DNA of 64,000 bases from an uncultured Deefgea sp. (GTDB taxonomy: Bacteria; Pseudomonadota; Gammaproteobacteria; Burkholderiales; Chitinibacteraceae). Where the stretch lies: positions 1 to 64,000 of the forward strand of contig NZ_CAMTIA010000005.1 of the NCBI RefSeq assembly GCF_947072475.1, written 5' to 3'. Position 1 is the first letter of the stretch, and every line of letters begins with the position of its first letter. The position numbers and the translations under genes are program-made. The notes beneath the pieces were generated by a model. The model saw only the letters and a list, made by a program, of their open reading frames with translations, was not told the DNA's origin and ran no database searches. Positions 8,502 through 17,185 of this stretch are shown in pieces.

Positions 8502-9440
8502 TTAAACCCAGAAATTGCGACGTTGCGCGTGTCGGCGGATGACACGCTGGAAGTGGCTTGGATCTTTAGCAAACGTCATTTCACCGGCCGCTGGTTGGTA
8601 AAAATCCAGCAAGCGAGATACCCAAAAACGCAGTGCGGCAGCCCGCAGTAGTGTTGGCCAAGCTTGAATTTCGGCAAGACTGAGTGGCCGCACGCTTTGG
8701 TAGGCGTTGAGCATTGCCAGTGCGCGTTCATCATCGATTTCGCCATCCTCGAGCACGCACCAATCGTTGAGCGTGATCGCCAAGTCGTATAGCAAGACGT
8801 CGGTGCAGGCATAATAAAAATCAATAAATCCGCCAACGTGCTCGCCATTCATTAAGGCATTATCACGGAATAAATCCGCATGAATCACCCCGGTTGGCAG
8901 CGCATCGTGCTGGTGTTGTGCTTGGAGTGCCACTTCAGCAGCGAGTAAATCGGCGTCTTGTGGCTTCATCAATGCATATAGCGTTGGCGCAATGGCCGTC
9001 CACCAGTGTGGACCGCGCGGATTGGGCATTTGGGCTGGATAGCTCGCTGCGGCCAAATGCATTTGGGCCAACATTTCACCCACTTGGGCGCATTGTTCTG
9101 CGGTGGGTGATTCGGCGACCGAGCCAGGCAAGCAAGGTACGATCAGCGTTGGTTTGCCGTTGAGTTGATCAATGTATTGGTGTTGCAAATTGGCGATCGG
9201 CGCGGCAACGGCGATGCCGTGCTGCGCTAGATGTACCATTAAATTGACGTAAAAAGGTAGTTCATCGGCGCGCAGGGTTTCAAACAAAGTCAGTACATAT
9301 TTACCATGCGTCGTTGTGACAAAATAATTGGTATTGGTCACACCGGCAGAAATGCCTTTAAGCTCGACCAATTGGCCTAATGAATAGCGGTGCAAAAATG
9401 GCGTAATTTCGTCGATGCCGACGGTAGTAAAAACAGACAT
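8502..9440 (-). CDS. thrB: Homoserine kinase, type II (APH fold)
   Basis: 312 aa, full length. It belongs to the aminoglycoside-phosphotransferase-like ThrB family rather than the GHMP family. The catalytic loop HADLFRDN and the metal-binding GFIDFYYA motif are visible. The N-terminus (MSVFTTVGIDEI, then GITNTNYF-like GVTNTNYF) is typical. It phosphorylates homoserine in threonine synthesis. It lies 9 bp downstream of the DUF2782 gene and one base upstream of the ECF sigma gene, so it shares a transcript with a stress regulator. Confidence 0.93.
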   Translation of the reverse strand: MSVFTTVGIDEITPFLHRYSLGQLVELKGISAGVTNTNYFVTTTHGKYVLTLFETLRADELPFYVNLMVHLAQHGIAVAAPIANLQHQYIDQLNGKPTLIVPCLPGSVAESPTAEQCAQVGEMLAQMHLAAASYPAQMPNPRGPHWWTAIAPTLYALMKPQDADLLAAEVALQAQHQHDALPTGVIHADLFRDNALMNGEHVGGFIDFYYACTDVLLYDLAITLNDWCVLEDGEIDDERALAMLNAYQSVRPLSLAEIQAWPTLLRAAALRFWVSRLLDFYQPAAGEMTFAKDPSHFQRVIRRHAQRRNFWV

Positions 9441-9449
9441 GGAGCGCTC

Positions 9450-9782
9450 TCAGAATTCCAATATAACCCAGCTTGGGACGGCGATATTATCAATCATATT
9501 GCCTTGCGTCACGAAATTACCTTGGCCGTTAGGATCAATTAAGAAATATGGCTTGCCGACTTTCGGCACGACTTTGATTTGATATAGCCGGCCATTGATG
9601 CGGTATTCAGTGAGCGTGGCATCGCCTTTTTCAACAATACGGATGTCGGGTTGTGGTTGTGGTTTATTTGATTTGGTTTCTGCCGGCATCGCCGGCGGGG
9701 TATCGGCAACGCCATCGCCGATAGTGGCGGCGAAAGCTGGTAGCGTCAAACAAAAGCTAAGGCCCAAAATAAGGTGACGCAT
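9450..9782 (-). CDS. DUF2782 family exported protein
   Basis: 110 aa from the ATG at 9782, chosen because AAGGAG lies just upstream and the residues that follow form a signal peptide (cleavage near AFA/AT). The mature part matches the DUF2782 family: a DIRIVEKGDATLTEYRINGR-like strand region, then YQIKVVPKVGKPYFLID. Members are small periplasmic proteins of unknown function, often beside polA or thrB in betaproteobacteria. It is the first gene of the thrB-sigma operon and is divergent from polA. Confidence 0.85.
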   Translation of the reverse strand: MRHLILGLSFCLTLPAFAATIGDGVADTPPAMPAETKSNKPQPQPDIRIVEKGDATLTEYRINGRLYQIKVVPKVGKPYFLIDPNGQGNFVTQGNMIDNIAVPSWVILEF

Positions 9783-9923
9783 GAGGCACTCCTTGGGAGT
9801 AAAAATAAGGTCGAGCGATGTTGAGCTGTCACCAAGCTGATCAATTAGTGCGGCTTTAATCCATCGCAAAGGCATTGCACAAGGGCGCGCAACGCATTGG
9901 GAATCTTTGGCCTGAGTACGGCG

Positions 9924-9929
9924 TATAAT
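9924..9929 (+). promoter_or_regulatory. Possible -10 element of the polA promoter
   Basis: A perfect TATAAT stands 45 bp before the polA ATG. No clear -35 hexamer is seen at the right distance, so this is a weak call. Confidence 0.35.
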
Positions 9930-9974
9930 GTGGGTTGCAATCCCCATTCTTACAACAGTATAGAGAATTCTCGC

Positions 9975-12746
9975 ATGGCAACGCTGCTTTTAATCGATGG
10001 ATCATCTTATTTGTATCGCGCTTTCCATGCGATTCGAGATTTAACCGCCCCCGATGGTACACCTAGCAATGCGCTGTATGGCTTTGTGAATATGTTGAAA
10101 AAACTGCGTCAGCAAACCCCAGCTGATTATATCGCGTGTGTGTTCGATGCTAAAGGACCAACGTTTCGCGATGCACTTTACGATCAATATAAAGCGCAGC
10201 GTCCATCGATGCCCGATGAGCTACGGGTGCAAATCGCGCCGATTCATCAAGCCGTGGCTGCGTTTGGGATTCCGATTTTGATGATCAATGGGGTAGAAGC
10301 TGACGATGTGATCGGTACTTTAGCGCGCGAAGCGAGCCGCCAAGGCATTACCACCATTATGTCGACTGGCGATAAAGACATGGCGCAATTGGTCGATGAG
10401 TTTGCCCGTATCGAAAACAGCATGACCAGCGAAGTGCTGCGCCGCGATGAAGTGTTTGCCAAATTTAATGTGTGGCCTGAGCAAATCGTGGATTATCTGG
10501 CATTGATTGGCGACACTGTGGACAACGTGCCGGGTGTGCCTAAATGCGGCCCAAAAACCGCGGCCAAATGGTTGGCTGAATATCAAACCATGGATAATGT
10601 GATCGCTCACGCCGATGAAATCAAAGGCGTGGTGGGACAAAATCTGCGCGATACCTTGCCATGGTTGCCGCTGGCCAAAGCCTTGGTGACGATTAAATGC
10701 GATGTCGATCTCAGCGCCGAAATCCCGCAAGGTATTGCCGATTTAGTGCCAACAACTGAAGACAGCGCGACCTTATTGGCGTTGTTTAAGCAGTTTGGTT
10801 TTCGCAGTTGGGTGCGCGAATTAGAAAGCCGCGCGCCCGCAGTTAGCAGCGGCAGTGATGATTTATTTGCAGAAAAAACTGAGGGTATTGCTACCCAAGT
10901 AATGTTAGATGAGGCGCAGGTTGAAATACCTACCGCACCCAGCATTGAGCGGCATTATGTAATCATTCAAACCGCCGCGCAGTTGAGCGATTGGTTAGCC
11001 AAAATCAATGCCGCAGCCATTACCGCTTTTGATACCGAAACCACCAGCCTTGACGCCATGCAGGCGCGCTTGGTCGGGATGTCTTTTTCGGTAACGGAAG
11101 GCGAGGCGGCGTACTTGCCGTTGGCGCATTGCGGACCAGATCATGCCGAACAACTGCCGTTTGACGAAACCTTGGCCTTATTAAAGCCGTGGTTAGAATC
11201 AACCCAGCACGGCAAAGTTGGGCAAAACCTGAAATACGATCAACATGTCTTGGCCAATTACGGCATTGAGCTCGCAGGCATTTGCGATGACACTTTATTG
11301 ATGTCTTACGTATTGGCCAGCCACGAAAAGCACAATATGGATGATCAAGCAGCGCGTGAGCTCGGTGAAACGACGATTAAATACGCCGATATTTGCGGCA
11401 AAGGCGCCAAGCAAATTGGCTTTGCCGAAGTCGATGTTGATACCGCCACCAGGTATGCGGCCGAAGACGCCGATATTACTTTGCGTCTGGCGCATACCCT
11501 TAAGCCGCGCTTAACTGGCCGGATGCTGGAAGTGTATCGCGACATCGAAATGCCATCGCGCGATGTGCTGTACATCATGGAGCGCAACGGCATTTTGCTC
11601 GATTCAGCTTTATTGCAAAAGCAAAGCCACGAGATTGGCTTGCGCTTAATTGAATTAGAAAACCACGCTTACGAGCTGGCGGGCCAGCCGTTTAATTTGG
11701 CTTCACCCAAGCAATTGGGCGAAATCTTTTTTGAAAAACTGCAATTGCCAGTGATTAAAAAAACCCCGAAAGGCGCGCCATCCACCGACGAAGAAGTCTT
11801 AAGCGAATTGGCCAAAGATTATCCTCTGCCCAAAGTGCTGCTCGAGCATCGTAGTTTGTCGAAATTAAAGTCTACCTATACCGACAAACTGCCCTTAATG
11901 GTGAACCCAAAAACCGGCCGAATTCACACCAGCTTTAATCAAACCGTCGCAGTCACTGGGCGCTTGAGCTCGTCCGAGCCGAATTTGCAAAATATCCCTG
12001 TGCGCACGCTAGAGGGCCGCAAAATCCGCGAAGCGTTTATCGCGCCAGCGGGCAGCAAAATTGTTTCGGCCGATTATTCGCAAATTGAGCTGCGGATTAT
12101 GGCGCATTTATCTAACGACGCTGCGATGCTCAAAGCGTTTGAACAAGGCCAAGACATTCACAAAGCCACTGCGGCCGAAGTGTTTGGCATTGCGCTGGAT
12201 GAAGTGAGCAGCGAGCAGCGCCGTTATGCCAAATCGATTAACTTTGGTTTGATTTACGGTATGGGCGTGTTTGGCTTGGCGCAGCAATTGGAAATCACCC
12301 GCGAAGCGGCAAAAACCTTTATCGAGCGCTATTTCAATCGCTTTTACAGCGTGGCCGATTATATGGAGCAAACTCGGCAATCGGTGCGCGAGCTGGGCTA
12401 TGTCGAAACCGTGTTTGGTCGCCGTTTATGGCTGCCCGAAATCAAATCGAGCAATGGCGCCAAACGCGCTGGCGCTGAGCGCGCCGCGATTAACGGCCCA
12501 ATGCAAGGCACCGCCGCCGATTTAATCAAATTGGCAATGATTGCTGTGGCAAAGTGGTTGGCTGATGAGCAATTAAACAGCAAGCTCTTACTGCAAGTAC
12601 ACGATGAATTGATCTTGGAAGTGCCAGAAGCCGAGCTGGAATTAGTCACCCGCAAACTGCCTGAAATCATGGCTAGCGTAGCGCAACTAAAAGTGCCGTT
12701 ATTAGCCGAAGTTGGCGTTGGCAATAATTGGGAAGAGGCACATTGA
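9975..12746 (+). CDS. polA: DNA polymerase I
   Basis: 923 aa from the ATG at 9975 (MATLLLIDGSSYLYRAFHA). The first 290 or so residues are the 5'-3' exonuclease (GVEADDVIGTLA, STGDKDMAQLV). Residues about 330-510 are the 3'-5' exonuclease with FDTETTSLD and YAAEDADITLRL, so proofreading residues are kept. The polymerase part has motif A (SADYSQIELR), the O helix (RRYAKSINFGLIYG) and motif C (VHDELILEV). It fills gaps in repair and removes Okazaki primers. A strong terminator follows. Confidence 0.97.
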   Translation: MATLLLIDGSSYLYRAFHAIRDLTAPDGTPSNALYGFVNMLKKLRQQTPADYIACVFDAKGPTFRDALYDQYKAQRPSMPDELRVQIAPIHQAVAAFGIPILMINGVEADDVIGTLAREASRQGITTIMSTGDKDMAQLVDEFARIENSMTSEVLRRDEVFAKFNVWPEQIVDYLALIGDTVDNVPGVPKCGPKTAAKWLAEYQTMDNVIAHADEIKGVVGQNLRDTLPWLPLAKALVTIKCDVDLSAEIPQGIADLVPTTEDSATLLALFKQFGFRSWVRELESRAPAVSSGSDDLFAEKTEGIATQVMLDEAQVEIPTAPSIERHYVIIQTAAQLSDWLAKINAAAITAFDTETTSLDAMQARLVGMSFSVTEGEAAYLPLAHCGPDHAEQLPFDETLALLKPWLESTQHGKVGQNLKYDQHVLANYGIELAGICDDTLLMSYVLASHEKHNMDDQAARELGETTIKYADICGKGAKQIGFAEVDVDTATRYAAEDADITLRLAHTLKPRLTGRMLEVYRDIEMPSRDVLYIMERNGILLDSALLQKQSHEIGLRLIELENHAYELAGQPFNLASPKQLGEIFFEKLQLPVIKKTPKGAPSTDEEVLSELAKDYPLPKVLLEHRSLSKLKSTYTDKLPLMVNPKTGRIHTSFNQTVAVTGRLSSSEPNLQNIPVRTLEGRKIREAFIAPAGSKIVSADYSQIELRIMAHLSNDAAMLKAFEQGQDIHKATAAEVFGIALDEVSSEQRRYAKSINFGLIYGMGVFGLAQQLEITREAAKTFIERYFNRFYSVADYMEQTRQSVRELGYVETVFGRRLWLPEIKSSNGAKRAGAERAAINGPMQGTAADLIKLAMIAVAKWLADEQLNSKLLLQVHDELILEVPEAELELVTRKLPEIMASVAQLKVPLLAEVGVGNNWEEAH

Positions 12747-12794
12747 TTTTGTTCGGCGTATTGCTCGCGCAGCGGTAAGACGCCGGATGCAATG

Positions 12795-12821
12795 AAAACC
12801 GCCAGTAATGGCGGTTTTTTT
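12795..12821 (+). terminator. Rho-independent terminator after polA
   Basis: An 8-bp GC-rich stem (AAACCGCC / GGCGGTTT) with a short loop is followed by a run of T. Confidence 0.85.
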
Positions 12822-13140
12822 ATGCGCGAGTTGGCTCAGTTGTAAAGCGGTATAAGGGCGGGTCGTGACCCGCGCTGAACTGCAACTTCCACTCCTAAGC
12901 CGCAATCGATCCGAATTCGATGCAACCGTAGGGGGCAATGAGCTTTTGCGAATTGCACCGGCTTTGGCGTAAATTGAACCGATCTTGGTGCGGATTGCTC
13001 AATGCTTGAGTCTCATTGTCTTGTCTTGTCTTATCCACCCACGGTGATTTGGCGCAATTCGCTTCGCTGATTGTCGCCTGCATGGCTTGCCATCGTTATT
13101 TTTAAGGTACAGCTGGCTTTTTATTGAATCAAATCTTCAA
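12822..13140. repeat. Intergenic region with imperfect palindromes (repeat-like)
   Basis: No gene is seen here. It holds a GCGGGTC/GACCCGC hairpin (about 12857-12872), a GTAGGGGGCAATGAGC...GCGAATTGCACC imperfect palindrome (about 12929-12959) typical of dispersed intergenic repeats, and three TGTCT units near 13017-13032. It separates polA from the 3' end of the interrupted MocR gene. It looks like a decayed repeat element, not a coding sequence. Confidence 0.4.
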
Positions 13141-13920
13141 TCAAAGACATTTTTTGAGGGTATCGACTGCTGAGTTAATTTGAATATTACTCAGCGATGC
13201 ATACCCCAAAAGCCAGCCGCTTTTTTTTCTTTCCCCAAAATAAAATTGCGACAGTGGTCGTAGCGCGAGGCCTTGCGCTTGGCCGGCTGCGGTCCATTGC
13301 GGTTCGCGCTGATGATCGACTTCAACTGCAAATTGCAAGCCGCCGTTCACATTAACGGTTTGAATCAGCTCGGAGAGTGGTTGCAAGCCAGTGAGCAGTA
13401 AATCTCGGCGGCTACGATAGAGCACGCGCATTTGCCGGATATGGCTGGCGAAATGCCCTTGGTGCATAAAATCGGCGGTGACGGCTTGCGCCAGTTGCGG
13501 TGTATGGCCGTCAAACGCGGCGCGCGCATTGACAAAGGCCGGGATTAAATCGGGTGGCAAAACAAGATAAGCGATGCGTAATGATGGGAACAGCACTTTG
13601 CTAAAGGTGCCGATATAAATCACACGGCCTTGCTGATCCAGCCCTTGCAGGGCGGGGAGCGGTCGCTGATCGTAGCTAAATTCGCTGTCGTAATCGTCCT
13701 CAATAATCCACGCATTGTGCTGTGCAGCTTGCTCGAGTAAGGCCATGCGGCGAGGCAAACTCATCATTACACCGAGTGGGTATTGGTGTGAGGGCGTTGT
13801 GTAGATTAGCTTGGGTGGCAATAGGGTGCTGGAAAGATCAGTATCGAGGCCATCATGATCAACCGGCGCAGGGATGATTTTTGCTCCAGCGCAGAGCATC
13901 GCGTTGCGTGCGCCCAAATA
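13141..13920 (-). pseudogene. MocR-type regulator, C-terminal aminotransferase half, split by the prophage
   Basis: This is the C-terminal part (257 residues after the junction) of a GntR/aminotransferase class I fusion. It keeps the fold type I PLP pattern: IIEDDYDSEFSY, then YIGTFSKVLFPSLR with the Schiff-base lysine. It has no start of its own; the first usable codon is a TTG. Joined to the N-terminal half at 52544-53194 across one copy of CAAATA it gives one uninterrupted frame of 474 residues. The residues read YL then GARNAM across the junction, as expected for the family. The gene is therefore inactivated by the phage insertion. Confidence 0.92.
13915..13920. repeat. Target-site duplication, left copy
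   Basis: CAAATA directly precedes the TG that begins the phage. The same six bases follow the right end at 52544-52549, and in the host gene they encode the single Tyr-Leu pair at the junction. Confidence 0.85.
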
Positions 13921-14010
13921 TGTAGCGCGGCGCGATTTTTGGCGTGATTTTGCGCGATAAATGGCTTAGGCGTATGTTGCAGCATATACAAACAAATTGC
14001 ACGATGAATG
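13921..14010. promoter_or_regulatory. Left phage end with candidate transposase-binding sites
   Basis: TTGCGCGATAAATG (13950-13963) and TTGCACGATGAATG (13997-14010) are near-identical. A diverged copy (GGCGCGATTTTTGG) lies within the first 23 bases. The same motif recurs in opposite orientation at the right end, the arrangement expected of MuA sites attL/attR. Confidence 0.65.
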
Positions 14011-14014
14011 TCAC

Positions 14015-14041
14015 TAGCCCCGCTTGAACGCGGGGCTTTTT
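14015..14041 (+). terminator. Rho-independent terminator at the left phage end
   Basis: AGCCCCGC / GCGGGGCT stem with a 6-base loop, followed by TTTTTG on the plus strand. In this orientation it would stop transcription entering the phage from the left flank. On the minus strand it lacks a T-run but may still form a 3' hairpin for the methylase transcript. Confidence 0.6.
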
Positions 14042-14049
14042 GTTGCGCG

Positions 14050-14844
14050 TTAGAACAGTCCACCCATCACTTGTGGCTCCCAGTTGCAGATCACCAGCTC
14101 TTTGCTGGTCTTCGGTGCGCCGTGGGCGTTGCCGGTGCTGTACTTGATGTCTAGGCCCTCAATCCAAAAACCATCGAACACGCGTCGAATGTCAGGATGG
14201 TCATTGATGCTCACCATCACTTTGCCTTTGCAGCTACGCATGAACTCGGCTAACTGCTCGTATTGCTCAAAGCCAAAATCGACACCGTAACCCTCAGTTT
14301 GCCAGTACGGCGGGTCGCAGTAGAAGAAGCTATGCAGTCGGTCGTAGCGCTGCATTACATCTTGCCACGCCAAGTTCTCGATATACGTTCCAGCCATGCG
14401 CATCCATGCCGCGCTGAGATTTTCTTCAATGCGGCATAGGTTGATTGATGGGCCGGTAGTGGCGGTACCAAAGGTCTGACCATCGACGCGCCCGCCGAAG
14501 GCGTGTTGCTGCAAGTAAAAGAAGCGCGCTGCGCGCTGAATGTCAGTCAGCGTCTCAGGGCGTTTCTCTTGTTCCCATTTAAATATTTGCCGACTCGACA
14601 GCGCCCACTTGAACTGCTGCACAAAGGTTTCCATGTGGTTTTGGATCACTCGGTACAGATTGACCAGCTCGCCGTTAATGTCGTTGAGCACTTCGGTCTT
14701 AGCCGGAACGGGGCGCAGGAAATACAAAGCTGCGCCACCGGCAAATACTTCCACATAACATTCATGCGGCGGGAATAAAGGGATCAGGCGATCTGCTAGA
14801 CGGCGTTTTCCGCCCAGCCATGGAATGATCGGATTGGCATGCAT
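14050..14844 (-). CDS. dam: Phage D12-class N6-adenine DNA methyltransferase (Dam-like)
   Basis: 264 aa. The N-terminus has the SAM-binding pattern of the D12 class (PWLGGKRRL then EVFAGGAALYF), and catalytic motif IV is DPPY at about residue 177. It methylates adenine in DNA; the recognition site cannot be read from sequence, although GATC is common in this class. It is the last late gene at the left end, where Mu carries mom. A Com-like gene lies 19 bp upstream, so it probably replaces Mom as the protective DNA modification enzyme. Confidence 0.9.
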   Translation of the reverse strand: MHANPIIPWLGGKRRLADRLIPLFPPHECYVEVFAGGAALYFLRPVPAKTEVLNDINGELVNLYRVIQNHMETFVQQFKWALSSRQIFKWEQEKRPETLTDIQRAARFFYLQQHAFGGRVDGQTFGTATTGPSINLCRIEENLSAAWMRMAGTYIENLAWQDVMQRYDRLHSFFYCDPPYWQTEGYGVDFGFEQYEQLAEFMRSCKGKVMVSINDHPDIRRVFDGFWIEGLDIKYSTGNAHGAPKTSKELVICNWEPQVMGGLF

Positions 14845-14863
14845 ATAATAGTATCCAGGATGC

Positions 14864-14998
14864 TCAACGGCGTTCTGGTTCGGAGCTCTTGGCTCTCAGT
14901 AAATTGAGTGCCCCGCAGCGGGGGCATTTGATATTTAGTGCAGTGTATTGGCCTTCTGCGAGCTTTTTGTCGCATTGAGCACAGCGGATCGTTTCCAT
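14864..14998 (-). CDS. com: Com-like zinc-finger translational regulator
   Basis: 44 aa with two CxxC pairs (Cys6/Cys9 and Cys25/Cys28), the treble-clef pattern of the Mu Com protein. In Mu, Com binds the mom mRNA and opens its ribosome-binding site. Here it lies 19 bp before the adenine methylase start and presumably does the same for that gene. It is short and easily missed by gene callers. The call rests on the cysteine pattern, size and position. Confidence 0.85.
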   Translation of the reverse strand: METIRCAQCDKKLAEGQYTALNIKCPRCGALNLLRAKSSEPERR

Positions 14999-15038
14999 AG
15001 TTTGTCGTAAACCCGTTATTGCGCTAGGCTTCGCCCAT

Positions 15039-15119
15039 CCTGTACAGGGTAGCGGCCTTGGCTGAGTTCACTGTCTAGTCAGTGGCTCGGGTTCGATCGA
15101 GTGCTACAACACTCGATCG
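15039..15119. promoter_or_regulatory. Palindrome-rich leader upstream of com-dam, with GATC sites
   Basis: Three dyads stand in a row: CCTGTACAGG (15039-15048), CACTG/CAGTG (15069-15084), and a perfect CGATCGAGTG / CACTCGATCG (15094-15119). The last carries one GATC in each arm. In Mu, the mom promoter is controlled by Dam methylation of GATC sites and OxyR. The layout here is reminiscent of that, but binding proteins are unknown. Confidence 0.45.
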
Positions 15120-15243
15120 TTCGCCGTCTCATTTCCATCTTTGCTCATTACTAGGCCACAAGCAGGCCAGCGTTTTACATATCAACCTCCGCAACAAACA
15201 GCTCTATCTTGGCTAGAGAGAAGCCCAAAAATGGGTTATAGGA

Positions 15244-15738
15244 TCACTTAGGCCAATCGACGATGTACGCCGACAGCGCCTCGCCGCTCAGTTTTTCGAC
15301 TTCAGCTTTCATGGTGCGCTGTCGATCGTGAATCCGAAACCCTTGATTAAAAATCGCTTGATCATGCGCGGCGTTGAGTTGTTGCAGCTGCTCTAGCGTC
15401 ATCGGCACATCGACGTTATCGGCATCAGTCCAATAAAACCCATCTGACAGTGCAGGCATTTTGACGCTGTTTTGTAGCCGCGTTGCGACCGCCACGCCGC
15501 CGTCCCATGTATGCTCATCGTAGCGAAAGACAAAGCCCTTTTGTTCTTGCTGATCGCGCCAGGCGTTGATCTTTTCAACTACGTTTTGCCGTGTTTGCTC
15601 GTCAGTCACAGCTGGCTGCGGTACGCCGCCATCTGCGAGCCATTGCTCGTAGTCTTCCCAAAGTCGATGACCACGCGGAATATGTGCGCCCGCTTCGACA
15701 TGCAGAATTGAATCAGCACCACTTGTTAATTGATACAT
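15244..15738 (-). CDS. DUF4376 tail-fibre-associated protein
   Basis: 164 aa. The C-terminal part resembles the DUF4376 domain found in phage tail-fibre assembly or fibre-tip proteins (a WRDQQE...FxxDxxxWDGG pattern, about residues 55-95). It follows the tail fibre gene directly, as fibre chaperones do. The exact role, chaperone or fibre component, is not certain. Confidence 0.65.
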   Translation of the reverse strand: MYQLTSGADSILHVEAGAHIPRGHRLWEDYEQWLADGGVPQPAVTDEQTRQNVVEKINAWRDQQEQKGFVFRYDEHTWDGGVAVATRLQNSVKMPALSDGFYWTDADNVDVPMTLEQLQQLNAAHDQAIFNQGFRIHDRQRTMKAEVEKLSGEALSAYIVDWPK

Positions 15739-15753
15739 ATTGATTGATCCCTT

Positions 15754-17184
15754 TTAAAGTTCAGCATCAGCGATTGCGTGTAGATACCACGTCTGCGGCC
15801 CGATTGCAGTGTCAGAATTGTCGAATGTCGCTCCTCGGGACGACGCCGCTAAACAGCGGGCATTTGACGATGTCGCTGACCCAGACCCATTTACCCACTG
15901 TCCCGCAGCCCCCAAAGAGCCGGGATTAAACATCTGGATCGCGGGCGTTGCTCGTTTTTCTACCTTAAATTGCCACTGCGCAAGCGGCTGAGAAGAACTT
16001 GTCGACTGCCCTTGATACACAATGCTAATCAGACACGCTCCACTTGCACCGACACCATTCATCGGTGCCATCCCCTGCGGAAACGTTTTCTCATAGTAAC
16101 GCTGACAGAATTGAATTTCAGAATTGATGGGCCGCATCTCAAATGCCGTCGCCACTGCCCCCTGCTCAATCTGCGGCATGCTGAATGTGCCGCCGGTGAA
16201 GCGGACAACGGCATTTGAGTTTGCTGACAGAGTGAAAGATGCACCTTTTGCGATAGCAGTACCTGCGACTGTCGCGGTTGCTGTGCCGGTCCAATTGAGC
16301 ACATACGTACCGCCGATAATATTGGCACCTTCAATCACTTGCTCAACGCCACCCGCTGGCGCGGTCATCGTCATTACCGCACCACTCGCGGCCCAGCTCA
16401 GATTTTGGCCCGCCGTCACTACTCGCCAGCGATCAAGTGTGTATTGATTTGCTGCTGTAGTCGCAGCACCCGAGACATAACCGCGCTGATTGATCGTGCC
16501 TGCAGCGTTGATCAGCAAATTTCTAAAACTAAACCCACCATCGGTGCCAACTGCAGCGGCCAAAGCGGACATGTTCGCGAGTTGAAGCGTATTAACCGAT
16601 CGAGCCGCCGTCGGCGCAGTCGAGATCCCACTGAGCGCGATGTCTTTAAAATCACTCGCCGCATCCAATACATTTGTGCCGTCGCAATACACCGGCCAGA
16701 CCAAGCCTTGCGTGATCGCTACGCCAGTGCCCGCTGCAGTTTTGACGGTGAGTGTGAACGCCCCAGTCGTGCCGTTTTTAATCGTCCAATGCCCAGAGAC
16801 ATTCGGCACCGTCACCGCAATATTGGCAGTTAGCGCGCCGGTGAATTCGATAATCGCAAAGCTAGACTCAACCGCACTCAGATTGACAGTCACACCACCT
16901 GCAACTGATTTAACCAGCCGGCCATTCACGAGCAGCTGCGCAAAAGCCGTGGTAGCGGCTTTTGTCGTGTTGTCATTCAATGATGCGGTCTGAAACACCC
17001 CAGCGGCACGCAATGCCAGCAAAATTTGATTGGTGGCGGCGCTAGGTGCGATTCCTGCTGCTTGCAGAATGCTTAAATTTTCTGCTTGCATGCCATTGAG
17101 CCATGCGGCAGTCAAAATAGTGCCTAACTCAGAACCTGGTATACCGTCACGAAATAAATTATCTGGACTTTGAATTGGCAGCAT
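15754..17184 (-). CDS. Phage tail fibre / receptor-binding protein
   Basis: 476 aa. The N-terminal 60 residues are a baseplate-attachment type region (LPIQSPDNLFRDG...). The middle is a beta-rich, Ala/Thr/Gly-rich shaft. The C-terminal half begins FRNLLINAAGTINQRG, the usual entry to a jelly-roll carbohydrate-binding fibre tip. It sits after the gp48-like gene, in the fibre position. It likely sets host range. Confidence 0.8.
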   Translation of the reverse strand: MLPIQSPDNLFRDGIPGSELGTILTAAWLNGMQAENLSILQAAGIAPSAATNQILLALRAAGVFQTASLNDNTTKAATTAFAQLLVNGRLVKSVAGGVTVNLSAVESSFAIIEFTGALTANIAVTVPNVSGHWTIKNGTTGAFTLTVKTAAGTGVAITQGLVWPVYCDGTNVLDAASDFKDIALSGISTAPTAARSVNTLQLANMSALAAAVGTDGGFSFRNLLINAAGTINQRGYVSGAATTAANQYTLDRWRVVTAGQNLSWAASGAVMTMTAPAGGVEQVIEGANIIGGTYVLNWTGTATATVAGTAIAKGASFTLSANSNAVVRFTGGTFSMPQIEQGAVATAFEMRPINSEIQFCQRYYEKTFPQGMAPMNGVGASGACLISIVYQGQSTSSSQPLAQWQFKVEKRATPAIQMFNPGSLGAAGQWVNGSGSATSSNARCLAASSRGATFDNSDTAIGPQTWYLHAIADAEL

Positions 17185-17185
17185 A

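Noticed and set aside
13141..13917. The MocR C-terminal half as an independent gene starting at a TTG
   Set aside because: The frame continues exactly from the N-terminal half across the phage duplication, and no ribosome site precedes the TTG.
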